A stretch of 64,000 nt of DNA from Geosiphon pyriformis (taxonomy: Eukaryota > Glomeromycota > Glomeromycetes > Archaeosporales > Geosiphonaceae). Location: contig JAAOMT010000648.1 of NCBI GenBank assembly GCA_016748015.1, positions 110,659-174,658 of the forward strand, written 5' to 3'. Made by a program: the position numbers and the translations under genes. The notes below the pieces were generated by a model. The model did not search any database. It worked only from the letters and a program-made list of their open reading frames with translations, and was not told the origin of the DNA. Shown here in pieces: positions 33,534 to 48,826 of this stretch. How positions within the stretch are numbered: the first letter of the stretch is position 1; each line of letters begins with the position of its first letter.

Positions 33534-36500
33534 CTACACACCCAACATTATGTGAGGATTACCATTCAAACCTAAGAAAAAAGAATAAAGCCACCGACAG
33601 CCAAAACCAACTGCAAAAGACTCTGTAACACCTAGCATTCGAACCACACTATCTGACAGCAAAGACCCAACATAAAGTAACAAACCTGAAACCACGCCAC
33701 TATTACCAACCAGACCAGCTCTTTCTATATTAGCTCTATGTTTAGACTTCACCAGCCAAATTTTTGAGCAATGTGACTCCACCAATTTCTGAACAAACTT
33801 AACAACTATAGAAACAGCTTTCTTACCCTCTTCAAAAACAACAATGGCCTTCGCACAAGTCTATAAGCACAAACTTCTTACATAATGCCAAGTATAATCC
33901 AACATCTAAGGAGCACTGACCAAGAGTACATAAAACAATAGAGGGCAATAAGCCATGTACATCTACCAAAGATGACTAGGATGCAGAAGCCTCAGCCAAA
34001 ATTTTTTCTCGAATCCCGCCATTCAAAGCGCAAGTAAAAGCATGATCTGGCAGTTCAACCCCACCACACAGCAAACACAACATGTCAGGATATCTCTTAT
34101 CATATAACTTCTTTTTAATCACAACCAACAGCCACTGGTGTACAGCTTTCATCATGTACATGTGCAAACCCAAAGACCTTCGACTAGTAGAGCCGGCAAG
34201 CATGTGGGAGTTGAAATGCCACACCTGAGTGGTAGCATCCCAGTTCACATGCCCAATCAGCTTCCTCAGGATAACAACCTGGCCAGGACCAGCTTCTCAC
34301 TAAGCATAATCAACAAACTGAAATATATCTCTCACAAAGTGACAGGCATTACCAGACACAACTGTGTTTTCAGCCACCAAAAAACGTTCATGAATCCTCA
34401 CTGATAAAGACAAATTGGAACATGTAGCATGACCAGCAGCAGCATCCACTTCCACATTATCCAAAATACCAGAATGGCCCTTGACTTTCATCCACTCCAC
34501 ACTAAGATCCTTATCCCTGACCAAATTAAAAATGTGATGTCTTTCCACCCAGCATGGAACACAAAAATCAGGCAAGACCAAAGAAATCTCAAACACACAA
34601 ATGTCAATGGCAGCTTGGCTGTCAAGATGCAAAACCACAGAGCTGAAAGATGGAACACATTCCAAAGCAAGAGCAACCACCTGCAACTCAGCCATAGTAG
34701 ACGACAATAGACCATAAATCCTAACACCAATACTCAAATTTGCCGAAGGAAAATAAACAACTGCACCACCAGCAACACCAGCCATTCCAACCCCTTTCAG
34801 TGAGCCATCAGTATAGACATTAAAGAAACCAGACCAGACTTTATGTAAACCACTCTGGATTTCAGCAAACTCCATGGAATTCAGCACATCTAACCCAGGC
34901 AGCAAATCATACTCAGCAGACAGAGCTGATAGAGCACCTTTATCTAACAAAAACTTAGACACAACTCCAAACCAGAGAGGAACAGGACCCCTCAGATCCA
35001 ATCTCTTCCAGTGGTGAAAGGTTTTTCAGTCCATCACTTTGCCCTTCCTATCATACAGTTTGTCACCAAAAGCAATACCAAAATGCCTTAAAGACTGAAC
35101 AAAACTAAAGTAAAGAGAACTACCCAACACAGAAGACACAGGAAACAAACCAGGACTATGAAAGGCATTTGGCAGATTATTTGCTAAAGACAGCTTATTA
35201 TTCAAAAAAATCTTAACCACACCAGCTTAAAAATTGTTTACAGGACTAATACGCAACTTGACCGGAAACTGCAAAGGGTTCAAAGAAGCCCAACCCAGAA
35301 CTTGTAAATCCAAAAATCTGTGATTGAAAAGATGCCCAAGAATACCAGAAGCATTGGAAAATGAAATCACAGCAGCCATCTTGTACTCCAACTGCACCTG
35401 CTCAAAAGATTTCAAACCATACAATAAGTGATGATGTAAAGCTTTGACTGGAAAATCATGTGGCAAATGAGCCTTAGACCTAAGACCCCTCCAAACCAGA
35501 ACATCCTATTTGTGGCAAACATCCATTGAAACAAAACTAAACTGTGTTCTATAGCTAATAATGGGCTGCAATACAGCCGAGACCAAATACGAGAACTGCT
35601 TGTCCATAATAGCCTTTCTAAGCACCACATTAACAAAAAAACACACATCTGAATGAGCTTTGGCCACACTTGGTTTAGACAACCCTTCAGTAGACAAAAA
35701 AATACCCAAGTATCTATAAACTTCACCCTTCTTAGCTATTGAAATTGGCTGACCATTAATGCACAAAGAAGCAATCTTGATGCTCTGATTGATAGAAATA
35801 GCCACAGTTTTCTCAACATTGATCGAAATGTCATTGATTGCAAAGAACTTACTAGCAATATTCAGAGCATACTGTGTAGACGCCTGACAATTACCGACCC
35901 AAATTGTATCATCGACAAATGCTCCAGCCACAAAAAATGAAGATAACCCATTACTAGACTTAACCCTGCCAAATCTCGCCACAAACTTAGTATCAATCTG
36001 GTAACCACACAAATGTTCATGTCACTTAACCTTACACAAAAGGGGATTGTAGAAAATCCTCTAGAGAAGAGGTGAAAACACCTCACCCTGATCCAAACCA
36101 TCTTGCACTTTGTAGCCACCAGAAAGACCAAAATCAGTCATAACCCTATTGATCCTATTATCATGTATGCTGCCAAAAAATTTAATAAACCTATCACACA
36201 TTTTAATTTGATGCAAGCTGGCCTTCAAGTAATGCCAACTCACAGAATCATAAGCCTTGCACATGTCTTGAAGAACCAACCACAGTTCATGACCTTTCTC
36301 CAAAGTGTTTTCGACAACTAAGCCAACTGTAAACACAGGAGATTGGGTAGACGTACTCTTCAGAACAGAAAAATTATCACCACAAAGAACACCAAATTTG
36401 CTGCACACCGAAGAGATTCTATCAGAAAGAATCTTGGAGAGAATCTTCCTGGCAGTCTCAATCAAAGCAATAGGCTGTGTGTTCATAAGAATTCCATTCC

Positions 36501-38262
36501 AATCATAGGGTTTGGAGATCATTAAGACCCAGGCCCTTCTTTATAGAACAGGAACATCACTGACTGACAAGCATGCATTCAACAATCTCAAGAGACACCC
36601 TGCTACCTCAGCTCCACCCTGCTTCCACAGTTCATTAGAAATGCCAGACAAACCAGCAGCTTTGCCATCAGGCAGACCATCAATAGCCAAGAGCAACTCA
36701 TTCAAACCAACTACAACCATTACACCAGAAAAAGCACAATCCTGAACATAATCCAAAGGTGCATACTGACAGGTCCACAGATTAGGCATTATCAAAGACA
36801 CAGCCCGCTTCTTTGTTCAACCTTCCATAATCTTATCAACTCCAAGCTTCACCTTCTTAGGCTCCAAGATCAAATCATCATTCACAACCAAGTGATTCAG
36901 CACCACCTTACAAAAAGGCCACTCTAAAACACTCCTAATTATACTACCTTTGTCAGAACAAAAATTTTTCATATGTCTTGAAATAGCCAGTCTGATAGCA
37001 GCCTCCTCAGCCAATTTTGACTTATACATTTTAGATCTTCTGTACTCTTTACAAACCAATGCTAAATGTTTGAGCACCACCACAGACTTCACACCCGAAC
37101 CTACCAAATTGGCAAAAACATGGGCCCTGTCATTATCTAAAGTTGACCAAACTCTCACCAGATGATCCATGCTAGACAAGTCACCCAAGCTGAATCTTTT
37201 AACAATTTTGGCAATCAACAACTCTAGTCCAAAGAACCTTGAAGAATGTCTATTCCTAGAACAATGAAATTCACTAAACCACAGCCTAGAAAATATCTCA
37301 TCAGCCAAATCCACCATCATCTTTTCCAAAACCATCTACATAGCATCCAAATCACTATGCAATTTAGCATCAGAAAATCTGTCTTTAGTAACCAAAAGCT
37401 TGGTATGAAGACAATCTCTAAATTTAGCCCACTTGGGACCATCAGTATCCTTAAACCTGAATTTTCAACAATCCTTGTTAGCCTGCTTATGCACACTATT
37501 TAACTGAACATCTAAGAGTCTACCTAACCCAATCAAGACCAGAACAGCCTTATGATCAGTGTCAAAAGAATCCAAAACAGAACAAACCCGATGGCCAGTG
37601 ACAGCAGAAGACAAATTCCCACTGACAAAAATGAAATCAATAGTTTTCTCAACTCTCTGAGAATTGTTTTATGTGCGAGCCTTAACTAAATAATGATTTG
37701 CAAAAAAATTGACCAAACCCAAACTCAAACAAAACTTGAATGTCACACTCCTTCCAGATCTATTCTCATTAAAATTACCACCCAGAACCACAAAAGTACT
37801 AGAGTTGACAGCTCTTGTAATTAAAAAGTTCATCTTCAAAGCCTGATCAAATATAGTCCCAGAAGAGACACCAGTATATAAACCAAGAACTGTAATGGAG
37901 AGCTTGCCTTTGAACAAAAGTTTTACTGAAATAACCCAGCCAGAAACCTCCACAACCTCAAACACATGACAAGCCAAAGAATTGTCCATAATTACAGCCA
38001 CCCCAGCCCCAAGAAAACCTTTATCCAAATCTGACATGAAAACTCACACACTCTCAAACCTATTTGCAATTTATGGTTTAACACTGGACTTCAATTTAGT
38101 TTCTGTAACAAAGGACACTACACAACTGGAATTCATATACCAATGCACAACATTCACTTGCTTTACATGGACATTGATACCATGAACATTACATGTACCA
38201 AATTTCCAAACTAGTTTACTTATTGGGAGAAAGGAGTTAAAACAGAACCTGAACCAGAACAC
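33534..38262 (-). pseudogene. LINE 2 ORF2: endonuclease, reverse transcriptase, RNase H
   Basis: AP-like endonuclease: FGTCNVHGINVH, FVTETKL, VVLGGNFNEN (GDFNE with Asp to Asn), and TIDFIFVSGNLS ... FDTDHKAV. RT: GRPDGKAAGLSGISNELWK-like text, LQDMCKAYDSVSWHYL, DGLDQGEVFSPLL, AGAFVDDTIWVGN. RNase H: VYTDGSLKG, STMAELQVVALALE, LHLDSQAAIDI and KVKGHSGILDNVEVD, with all acidic residues retained. C-terminal CLLCGGVELPDHAFTC. From 38262 to 33976 every open stretch is in one frame. A dozen or so stops interrupt it, several at former Trp or Arg (LL-stop-RIFYN versus LLWRIFYD in copy 1). Confidence 0.92.
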
Positions 38263-40208
38263 AAAAAGTCCAACTTCGCTAAAACTGAACCAACAGATGC
38301 ATCCAAAGTCATTAACTTAGACTCCAATCCACCAATCTTGGCAGTAAGGATCTTTGAACTACTCAGACCAATATCAGGAGCTGCATCATCAATAACTAGG
38401 AGAGGAGAGGAGCATGAAACCAAAAGAACATCTACCACCATATCCAATCCTGGAGCTGAATCTAAACCTACAGGAGCTGATATGGCTGGAAGAGAAGCAT
38501 GAGGAACAAGTGGCAAAGGCACCAACTCAACAAAGCTAAGTCTTTTTAAAATATCAGAAACCTGGTCAGCTACAAGCTCCAAAGAGTGCTCCAAAGATCC
38601 CAACCAATCACTCAAGTTAAAAATGTCAAAAAAAGAAGCATTCTTCAAGGAAAGCTTCACACCAGAAACAGTACCAACACCAAAAACCTCTGAAGAGACC
38701 ACATGAAAAGGAGAGCTACCAGCAACTTGGGCCCATGTTTTACTGTCAAAGAAAACTGGACGAGCAATGAGAGCCTGCTTTTGCTTATATATACCAGCCA
38801 GACAAATTTGATTCTGAGAGGTAACCATACACCTATCACAACTACCAGCATTCTCACTTACAGAGCACACACTAGAAACATGACCAAATTGTTGACACTT
38901 GGCGCAACAGGCCAAAGAAAGTCCAGCCCAATGCAAATTTACACCCTTGAAAATCAGGATGGTACCAATAGCAGCCAATTTGGATGCCTCATTCTCAAAA
39001 CAAATCACAGCGCACTGATCACAAATATATGAATTAGGATTGCTGCCAATGAAACAAGTTTTCTTACCATATGAATCTATCAAACCTGACAAATCATGAG
39101 TGGTCGTACCAACTGGAAGAGTATAAAGCAAAGCCTGATGACAGTCCCTGGACATTCATGTTTGTTTGTCATCAACAGCCAAAGCCACATAAACTGAGTC
39201 TTTTTCCATGAAAATAGACCACTTAGAAGTGACCAAACTGGCAACCTCTGATGACTCAAACTCTACTAAGGCCTTTTGCCAAAGACCAATTAATTGCAAT
39301 TTAATGGAAACAATCCTACCAAATTTAGAAAGCACTAATTCCACAGCCAACATGAAAAGATCTACAGGAATCTCCTTGATTATTACCTTCTAATTCGAAC
39401 AAATATTTACTTTCTTGAGATTATTGTTCACAATGATTTTTTTACAGATTGCCAACTTTCTGACCTTAACCAAACTAGACTCACTTGTGAAAGTTGACCT
39501 AATGATTCCAGAAAATTTTAAGGAAGTTGAAGCACCCCCAAAACCATCAATTTTATAAAAAATCTTTTTGATCTTAAATAACTTATTACTATTTAACTTT
39601 CCAGGCACAGCTGACAACTCCACATCCAAAGCAAAAGATTTTACTGGCTTGAAACAATGACATTTTAAACCATGTGACTTGGGCAGCAGCAATTGATTGG
39701 ACCCAACAAACGTGCGAGGAGGGAGCTCTAAAACACTATTGTTGTTGTTTTCTAAGTTGAAAGAAGGTTGTTTCGGTGGCTTGTCTAAGACATATGTCCT
39801 CGTTCTCGTCTTCCTTGGAGTAGTGTCATCCATCAAGTCATTGTTTCCAAAGGTGTTGGAATTGATATAACTAGTTTCTTCGGCAACCAAGTTTTCCATA
39901 TCCTCTAAGTTGGACACCTCGCTAATGTTGTTACTCTCGTTCTCTACTTTGCTATCCCAAGATGCCTTACATTTACCACCATCAGCCAGCAACAGGTCTG
40001 CATACAAAAGTCCAGCTGAAGAATCTACCACAGTACCGGACACGACAGGTTTCCTCACTTTCTTGAAAGAGGCACCATAAAAGTAAATACTCTTAATGCG
40101 AGTCTTCTTTTTAGAGCCTGACCAGGATTCCAACCTAGTTGAAATCAAGTCTGAAACACCAGCAGAAGAGCCAGCTGGATCCATAGTCACAAATATAGGT
40201 GTGTTCAA
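38220..40208 (-). pseudogene. LINE 2 ORF1: RRM-like and zinc-knuckle RNA-binding protein
   Basis: Starts at ATG 40208 (MNTPIFVTMDPAGSSAGV), about 663 codons with only two in-frame stops (39390 and 39156), no frameshift. After a basic and Ser/Asn-rich N-terminal half comes an RRM-like fold: VIIKEIPVDLFMLAVELVL ... IVSIKLQLIGLWQKALVEFE. Then a knuckle, CCAKCQQFGHVSSVC, followed by SCDRC. Such ORF1 proteins bind LINE RNA. The C-terminal part is Ser/Leu-rich. The stop at 39156 is a TGA where an Arg CGA is plausible. Confidence 0.85.
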
Positions 40209-40320
40209 AGAAATAGTGATGAAAACAAAAAAGAAAAAGAATAAAGGAAATGTACTTCTTTGGCAGAATAACTTTGCTCTTGGTGTGGCCAGGGGATTGA
40301 CGAGAGAAAGATTTTTAATT

Positions 40321-41662
40321 CTTTTTCCTGTTGGTTTTTATTTAATATTAAATAATATTATTATAATTAAAAATTTTATTTTTTAGCTTTTATTTATTTA
40401 TTTATAATTATATATATTAATCATTAATATTATTAATTAGCCATCTTATTTTTAAAATTAATTATTAATATAATTATTAATTTAATTAATAACTTGATTA
40501 TTAATTAATTATTGATATAATTATTAATTTAATTATTAATTTTTTTTTAAAAATACATAAACAAAATTTTTAAGCTATAAAAAACATTTATACTCGAATT
40601 TATATTTAAATTAATACAATAATATTAATTTTTAATTTTTTTAATTTGTATAATTATTAGGTTTTTGAAGTATATTAAATAAATATTTATTAAAAATACA
40701 ATTAATACTTGATATAAAATTTTAAAAGTACTAATATAAAACATTAAATTATATTAATGTATTATTTTTTGTTAATAATATGAACTATTTTTCTATCTTT
40801 AGATTTTTTTGTTATTTTTAACAGAATAATGACTAAAATACTTATAAAACTAATTTTACATATTAAATTTTTACTAATTTAATTTGTTTATTAAAGTTAA
40901 ATTGTTTTTTATTAATTTTATTGTTATATAATACTGTTTTGCTATTTATTAGTTTATTATATTTAATTATAATAATATTAGTTTTTTTGAACTTGTTTTT
41001 ATTTGTAAAAATATTAATATATTAATTAAATAATATTTTAAGTTATATCTTTTAAAATAAATTCAAATTTTCAGTTTATTTTTTTTAATTGTTTTGATTA
41101 AAACAAATAACACTTTATTTGGTCTATATTTACAATATAAAATTTATATATCTACATAATTATATAAAATTTAATATATATATTAGTAATTAGTTCTTAA
41201 TTTCTAAACTTAAATATTTAATAACAATATTAATTAAAATTTTTACATAATTTTTAGTATTATTATAAATTAGAATTCTGATATTTTTGTAATTTTTTGC
41301 TAATATATATATATATATTGATAATAATAAAAGCTTTATTTTAACATATTTTAAGTTTTGTTTTAAAAATTTGAAATTGATGTTTGATTTTTTGAAATAT
41401 TTTCAATAAGTAATAATAATATAATAAAATAAAAACAATATAATTAGTAAAAATAATTTCTTAATTACTAGTTTTTTTTGCTATATTAAGAAATATATTA
41501 ATTTTTTTTGTAAATTTAAATCTATTAATTTGTTTTGTTATTGTTTTTAATTTTTTTTTGTTTTTATTAATATTAATTAAGTTATTTTAATCAAAAACAA
41601 AAATATAGTCTGTATTATTTTTTTGGTTTTATTTATAGTTTTTTTCTAAGTTATTTTGTAAT

Positions 41663-41695
<33 letters not shown>

Positions 41696-42514
41696 CTTAT
41701 ATATTTTGTATTAATTATTTTTTTTTTATATTGATTTTTTTGTCAAATTAGATCTTAATACAAATTATATTATTCTTGTTGCTAAAATTTTTATTGCAAT
41801 TTTTAAGTTTATATTAATAAAAAAAGTAGAATTTTAAAACTATTGAAATTTGTTTAAAATATCTTAAATCAAATTTAATATCTGTATTATAAGTTTTTTT
41901 AAGCATAATACTTTTATTATTTTTGTTAAACTATTTTAGTTTCTGTATTTTTAATAAGTTTAAAAGCATAATATATTATTTAATATCAAAAATAATATTT
42001 AAATTTTTATTAAATTTAAAAATAATATTTAAATTAATATTAAGCTTTTATTTTAATTTTTTAACTTTATTAATTGGTTTATTGATCTTGAAAATTAAAT
42101 AAATAATACATAATAATAAATTATAAACAAAATTATATTTATTATAATATTTAAATTAGCAAAAAATTAAATAATAGTCATAGAATTAAGTATTTAAGTA
42201 GACAAATTACTGTTTTTATTTGTTTTTTATTAATATTAAAACTTAATAATATTTATTAAATTTATTGAATTGTTAATAAAAAATGAAATTTTAACAGATT
42301 TTTTAGCAAATATATTTTTAATTATATAAATTTGTTTTGATATAGTATTGTTTTATTTGGTTATATTTATTTATTAAATTTTATTTTTATTGTATAAATA
42401 ATTTTTTTAAAATAAAAAAGCACAATTGTAAATAATAATTATAAAAATATTTTTATAAATTTATTTATTAATAAAAATTATGTATTATTATAATTTATTA
42501 TATGTTTTTTTTTT
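40321..42514. other. AT-rich desert with microsatellites
   Basis: About 2.2 kb of almost pure A/T. Includes an ATATAT run near 41296-41314 and an (AAT)n/(ATT)n inverted pair near 41662-41696. No gene or recognisable transposon domain seen. Confidence 0.7.
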
Positions 42515-44275
42515 ATTAATATTTTATGAATAAAGTCTAAATGCCACCTAGTATAATATATTAAACTGAATAATTTAAACTAGGTGCAAATCATGTATTT
42601 TTTACATGTAACCAGTTATTTAAACTAGTTAAAACAACACTATAGATTTATTATAATAAATACAGAGTTATTAATACCAAAAAAAAAACTACAAGGCTTG
42701 TAAAAACCAAAACTGATACTATATGCTTCCATAATACCAAATAATCTAATAATACTATCAGAAAGCAAAAATAAAAATTCATAAATAGTAGAAAGCACCA
42801 AATTATTACACACAATTAAATTTTTCTTCTTTAAAATTATCTTAAATTTAGTTTTTGCCAACTACACTTCTGTTTAATAAGCCATCTCCAAACTTCTTAT
42901 CAGATTAATAACTATTTTGCTTGCAATCTTAGCATATTTAAATACCAACAAAGCTTTTAAATACCAGTTTTTAAAAACAAAACCTTTACATAAGACTGTG
43001 TATACTTTAAAGTTAAAAACATATATAAAAAGCATCTGTATAATTTGAGATAATAATAACTCAAACCTAACAAGTAAGCTTATTAAGCTGAGCAAGAAAC
43101 AATCAAGTTTGCACAAGCAATAAAGTTCACCACATACATAAATAAATAATTAGGAAGTTCCACTTCTCTATAATAAAGACATAATATACTAGAGTACATC
43201 TTATTATATAATTATTTTCTGACAGCAACAAGCAAATAATAATATAAGGCTTTTATAAAATATGAATACAAGTCAGCCATAAGTTTACTAGTAAATCAGC
43301 TATTATATACAAATCAGAATACCAAACCAATAAAATCTGATTCCAATTCACATTTCCAATTATATTAGCACCAATAATATTAGATCTAAACCCAATTTCT
43401 TAACAAGTCTAATAAATAGTCCTAAAAATACCATAAGTAAAATAATAAATATTACTAAACAATACCATTTTACCAGTCTTAATAAATCTTTTTTTAACAA
43501 GAACAAAAAATGCTAAATTTAAATACAAAGCCAAGTTAGCCAACTCATTAGCTTGTTTATTCTCCAGAACATCTGAATGGTCTTTAACCTTAGATTAAGA
43601 TACACTAATACTTCTGTTTCTAATAGAGTTTACAATACTATGTCTTTCTATCCAACAATAATTACAAAAATCTGGCAGAGCCAATTTCAATTCAGCAATA
43701 TATACATTCAGAATAGCCTGACTGTCCAAATGCACTACAACATAACTATCAGCTGGAACATACTCCAAAGCAAGAGCAATAGTTTGTAATTTAGTTAACA
43801 TTAAAGAAACCAAACCACTAATTTCAACACCAATATTCAGATTTAAGTTAGCAAAAAACACAGCTACATTACACTTTATCTTATGTATACCTAAGTTTTT
43901 CAGAAAACCATTTGTGTAAACATTGATGACATTCAAATTAATATTAAAAAAACACTACTACACTAATAAAAAACCACCAAAACCAAAAATACTTGAAGAC
44001 AGAGATCTATTACAGAAAGACTGAACAACAAGATTACAAAAGAAGCAGACTAAATACTTGCATGCAAATTTAAACTACTCAAAGACAAGGCCTTTGGAAT
44101 TAAGTCTCTTTCAATGACAAAATTTTTTTCAATCAAAAATTAAGCCTTTTTTATTGTACAATTGTTCAACAAAAGCAATATCAAATCTTTTAAGTAACTT
44201 AGATACATTATAAAACACTGAATCTTCCAAAATAAAAAACATTAAAGTGCTATTTAAGAACCAAAAAAAAATTGT
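42515..44275 (-). mobile_element. LINE copy 3, 5'-truncated and decayed
   Basis: Minus strand, 3' end at about 42515-42560 (reverse of GCATTTAGACTTTATTCATAAA). RNase H is recognisable at 43595-43936: INVYTNGFLKN, LMLTKLQTIALALE, VVHLDSQAILNV. C-terminal segments (42640-42861, 42874-43116) match copy 2. The region upstream of RNase H is recognisable to about 44275. Heavily AT-converted. Confidence 0.82.
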
Positions 44276-44339
44276 GTCTTAAGAGTTCAATAGTATTATA
44301 ATTTAAGAAAGCTTTAGTTTACATAAATAATTTTTTGTT

Positions 44340-45835
44340 GAATTAATAAAGTTATTTTTAGTTTTGGTTGTTTGGATTTTTTTTACTTAAAAGAATTTTT
44401 AAACATTTAAGAATATTTGTATAAATTATGAACAGATACAATAAGCATTTACACTTATAATTTTATAAAAAGCTTAAGTACAGTAAAGATGGCTGGTAAA
44501 ACAACAGCTTATTTTTCTAATGTTAAAATAAGTGTAAATATTAAGATACATAAATTGTTGTTTTTAACTATATAAAAATTACAAATAATTGCTTTGATAT
44601 TAAAATATATTTCTTTTTTTTGGTTAATAATTTTGTATATAAACAGTTAAACTGCTATTAAAAATATGTTTTAGAGCTTGAACTTAATCTACTTAATCTC
44701 TAAAACAAGTATTAAATAAAGCAACATCATATAACTAATTTAATTAAGACAAAAAATATTTTTATAAAGTAAGTAAAAATTCAAAACTATTTGAATAATA
44801 TTAACAATAACTGTACAGATGTTTTTATATGTATTATAATATGATCTTATTTGGTTTTTTTTGTTAAAGTTTATAAAAGATTTATTATAGTTAATAGTTT
44901 GATTGTATTAAACAATATTTATTATTTTATTTAAAATATTTATCAAATTGTTTGTTGTATTTAATAAAAAACAGATTTTAATACAAAAATTGTAGATAGT
45001 TCAATTATTTAAAACATAAACTAGATTTATATTGTCTTAGTTTGGCATTTAAAATCTTATATGCTTTTTAAGTTAACCAACAAATTTTCAGCTGTTTTTT
45101 ATACATATCTAATAAAAATAGTTCATAGAAAATTACCAGTTGTAATTAAAAAAAGACTTTATAATAAAGATTATTCAAATATTTTGTGCTTTTTAATTAT
45201 GTTTTTATATTTTTTAAAAATACTTTTGTGCAATTTAAAATATTGTGTAATTATGCTAAATTATAAAAGTTTTTAGTAAAAACTTGCTTTTTAACATCTT
45301 TTTTAATATTATATATATTTTTTTTAAGAAATTTAAATATTGATATTTATGCAATTTTGTGCAAAAATTTCATTTTTAAAGATTGAATTAATAAAACAAT
45401 GTTAATTTTAATAATAAAAAGAAGATTATATTACTAATAATTAATTTTGTTCATAGATTGACTAAAAAACATTATAGCAAGTTGTAAATATTTAAGTTTA
45501 AGTTTAAGATAGATATAAAAAAAAGTAGATTAATTAGTGATAAAGAAGTTTAATATTTTTTGTAATCTGTTTAATTTTTTGTTAATTAAGATAGTTTATT
45601 TGCTTAATATTATTGAATTGTTTATTATTAGTTTTGATTTGTATAGTACTTGTTTTTTTTTTTAATATAAACAATATAAAAATTTATAGTATTGTTTTGA
45701 TTAACTTAAATAATTAGTTACATATAATAAATAAATAAGTTATATTTAATTAAGATTACTTAATTTGTTTTTTTATATTAGATAGTAGTTGGACTGTACT
45801 TATTAAATATATATAAAAAAAGTATTTTAATTAAT
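44340..45835 (+). mobile_element. LINE fragment, plus strand, decayed
   Basis: Translated phrases NKHLH, then TTAYFSNVKISVNIKIHKLL (copy 1: AATYFLNVNTSVGIKVDGLL), then YTYLIKIVHRKLPVVIKKRLYNKDYSN (copy 2: MYMMKAVHQWLLVVIKKKLYDKRYPD), and the family 3' end TAGATAGTAGTTGGACTGTACTTA near 45780-45805. Opposite in orientation to LINE copy 3, with its truncated 5' end facing that copy's 5' end about 65 bp away. Confidence 0.75.
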
Positions 45836-45849
45836 AATACTAGTTTTTA

Positions 45850-46140
45850 TTTATATATATTATGTAATTTATTAAATAATTTATTAAATAATATAATATA
45901 TATATTTAAAATTACCAAAATATTTGTTATAAGTTTTGATTTACATAAAACTGCTCTTTTTTTTAAACTTGAATAATAATATTACAATTTATATAATTAT
46001 ATATATTATAATTTTAATTGGTTTAAATAGTTAATTACATATAATAAATACAAAAATTATATTTAATTTAAAATACTTAATTTGTTTTATTGTACTAAGT
46101 AGTAATTAAATCTTATTTATTAAATATTAAAAAAATATAT
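45850..46140 (+). mobile_element. LINE 3' end fragment, plus strand
   Basis: TTTGATTTACATAAAACTGCTC, ACATATAATAAATA and TACTAAGTAGTAATTAAATCTTATTTATTAAA repeat, in order, the last 250 bp of the fragment just upstream (45600-45820). This is a second, very short 3'-end copy in the same orientation. Confidence 0.6.
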
Positions 46141-46982
46141 ATTTAATGAAAAAATAATTAAATAATAATTAAAAAAGTTTTTACAAATTTATAAATATAT
46201 ATTAATATGTTTTATTTTATTAAAATTAATTATTATAATATAATAATAATAAAATATTATTGGATTTTTTTTATTTTATTATTTTGTAAATATAAATTTT
46301 AATAATTTTATATATTAAACAAAAGCTTTTAAAACTATTATATTTTATAAAAATAAATAAAAAATATTTGGTTTCTTGAACTTGTATTTCATAATTTAAA
46401 AACAAAAAAATCATTTAATGTTTAATAAAATTTAAATTAACAAACTATTGGGCATTTATTTTATTTTAGTATTTTTATTTATTTATAATTTTCTTTAATA
46501 TTATTTAATAAAATATAACAAAGTTAAAAAAACCCACTAAATAAAAAAAAATTTATCATAATTTATTATTTAAATAAATGTTTGTAATTATTAAAATATG
46601 TTTAACCAACAAACATTAAAAAAGATACAGTTTCACATTTTTTGCTTTTACAATTGGAAAAATAAAAAAAGGCTTTCAAAAACACAACATATTGTATTTA
46701 AAACACAATTTTATCTGTTTTTGTAATTATCATAATTCAGGATAATTTCATTTTTTATGGCTAAAAATTATTTCAACAAAGTTAAGAGCCCAAGAAGCCT
46801 CAAAGATCTTGAAACTGATGAGTTTCAACAGCCATTGTCCTTTGCAAATTTCTATTTGGTCAATTTACTCACCTTTTTAATACCTAATTCCTAGCCACAT
46901 ATCACGTGAAGCAACGTGAGTATTTATATTGAATGTGACACTAATAGAAGATTCGAATTTCTTAATACTCAAAAGAATGAAC
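46141..46982. other. AT-rich intergenic stretch downstream of PRMT1
   Basis: A/T-rich to about 46740, then more balanced sequence (46740-46980) that probably holds the PRMT1 3' UTR. No ORF or repeat recognised. Confidence 0.55.
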
Positions 46983-48594
<1,612 letters not shown>

Positions 48595-48826
48595 TTTCAC
48601 TTTTTCCTACTCAGCGACTAGATCTTGAGGTTATTAAATGACAAAAGATAATACGTCACTACCTCTGTTCTCAGATCTGATAAATGGCAAAAATAGAAAT
48701 CTATGAAGTTTAAATCTCCATAATAATACTTGACCGAAATCAATCAGCAACTGAGAAGATATTAGATACATGATTAATTTGACACCTCAATAATAGGCAA
48801 TACTAAGCATTCCTACGTAACGCCTA

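Larger units (their letters stand above)
33418..40320 (-). mobile_element. LINE copy 2, nearly full length, nonsense-disrupted
   Basis: Minus strand: short 5' UTR, ORF1 (38220-40208), ORF2 (about 33534-38262), 3' UTR ending AGTGGTTGGACTTTACTTAATAAA, then a T-rich (A-tail) run at about 33398-33418. About 6.9 kb, the best copy here. Both ORFs keep their frame over kilobases and are broken by stops, with only one frame change near the end of ORF2. GC content is clearly above the surrounding desert, suggesting a younger insertion than the other LINE fragments. Confidence 0.93.

Noticed and set aside
34138-34710. Plus-strand ORFs opposite LINE 2 RNase H
   Set aside because: Antisense to clear RNase H motifs; no independent similarity.
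36103-36745. Plus-strand ORFs opposite LINE 2 reverse transcriptase
   Set aside because: Shadows of the RT frame on the other strand.
1-40320. Alternative genetic code or programmed readthrough to explain the many in-frame stops
   Set aside because: All three stop codons occur, at positions where sister copies have different amino acids (Gln, Trp, Arg), and host genes here use normal stops. Mutation is the simpler explanation.
41662-41696. Inverted AAT/ATT run as a possible terminator or hairpin element
   Set aside because: Simple microsatellite in an AT desert; no adjacent gene to terminate.
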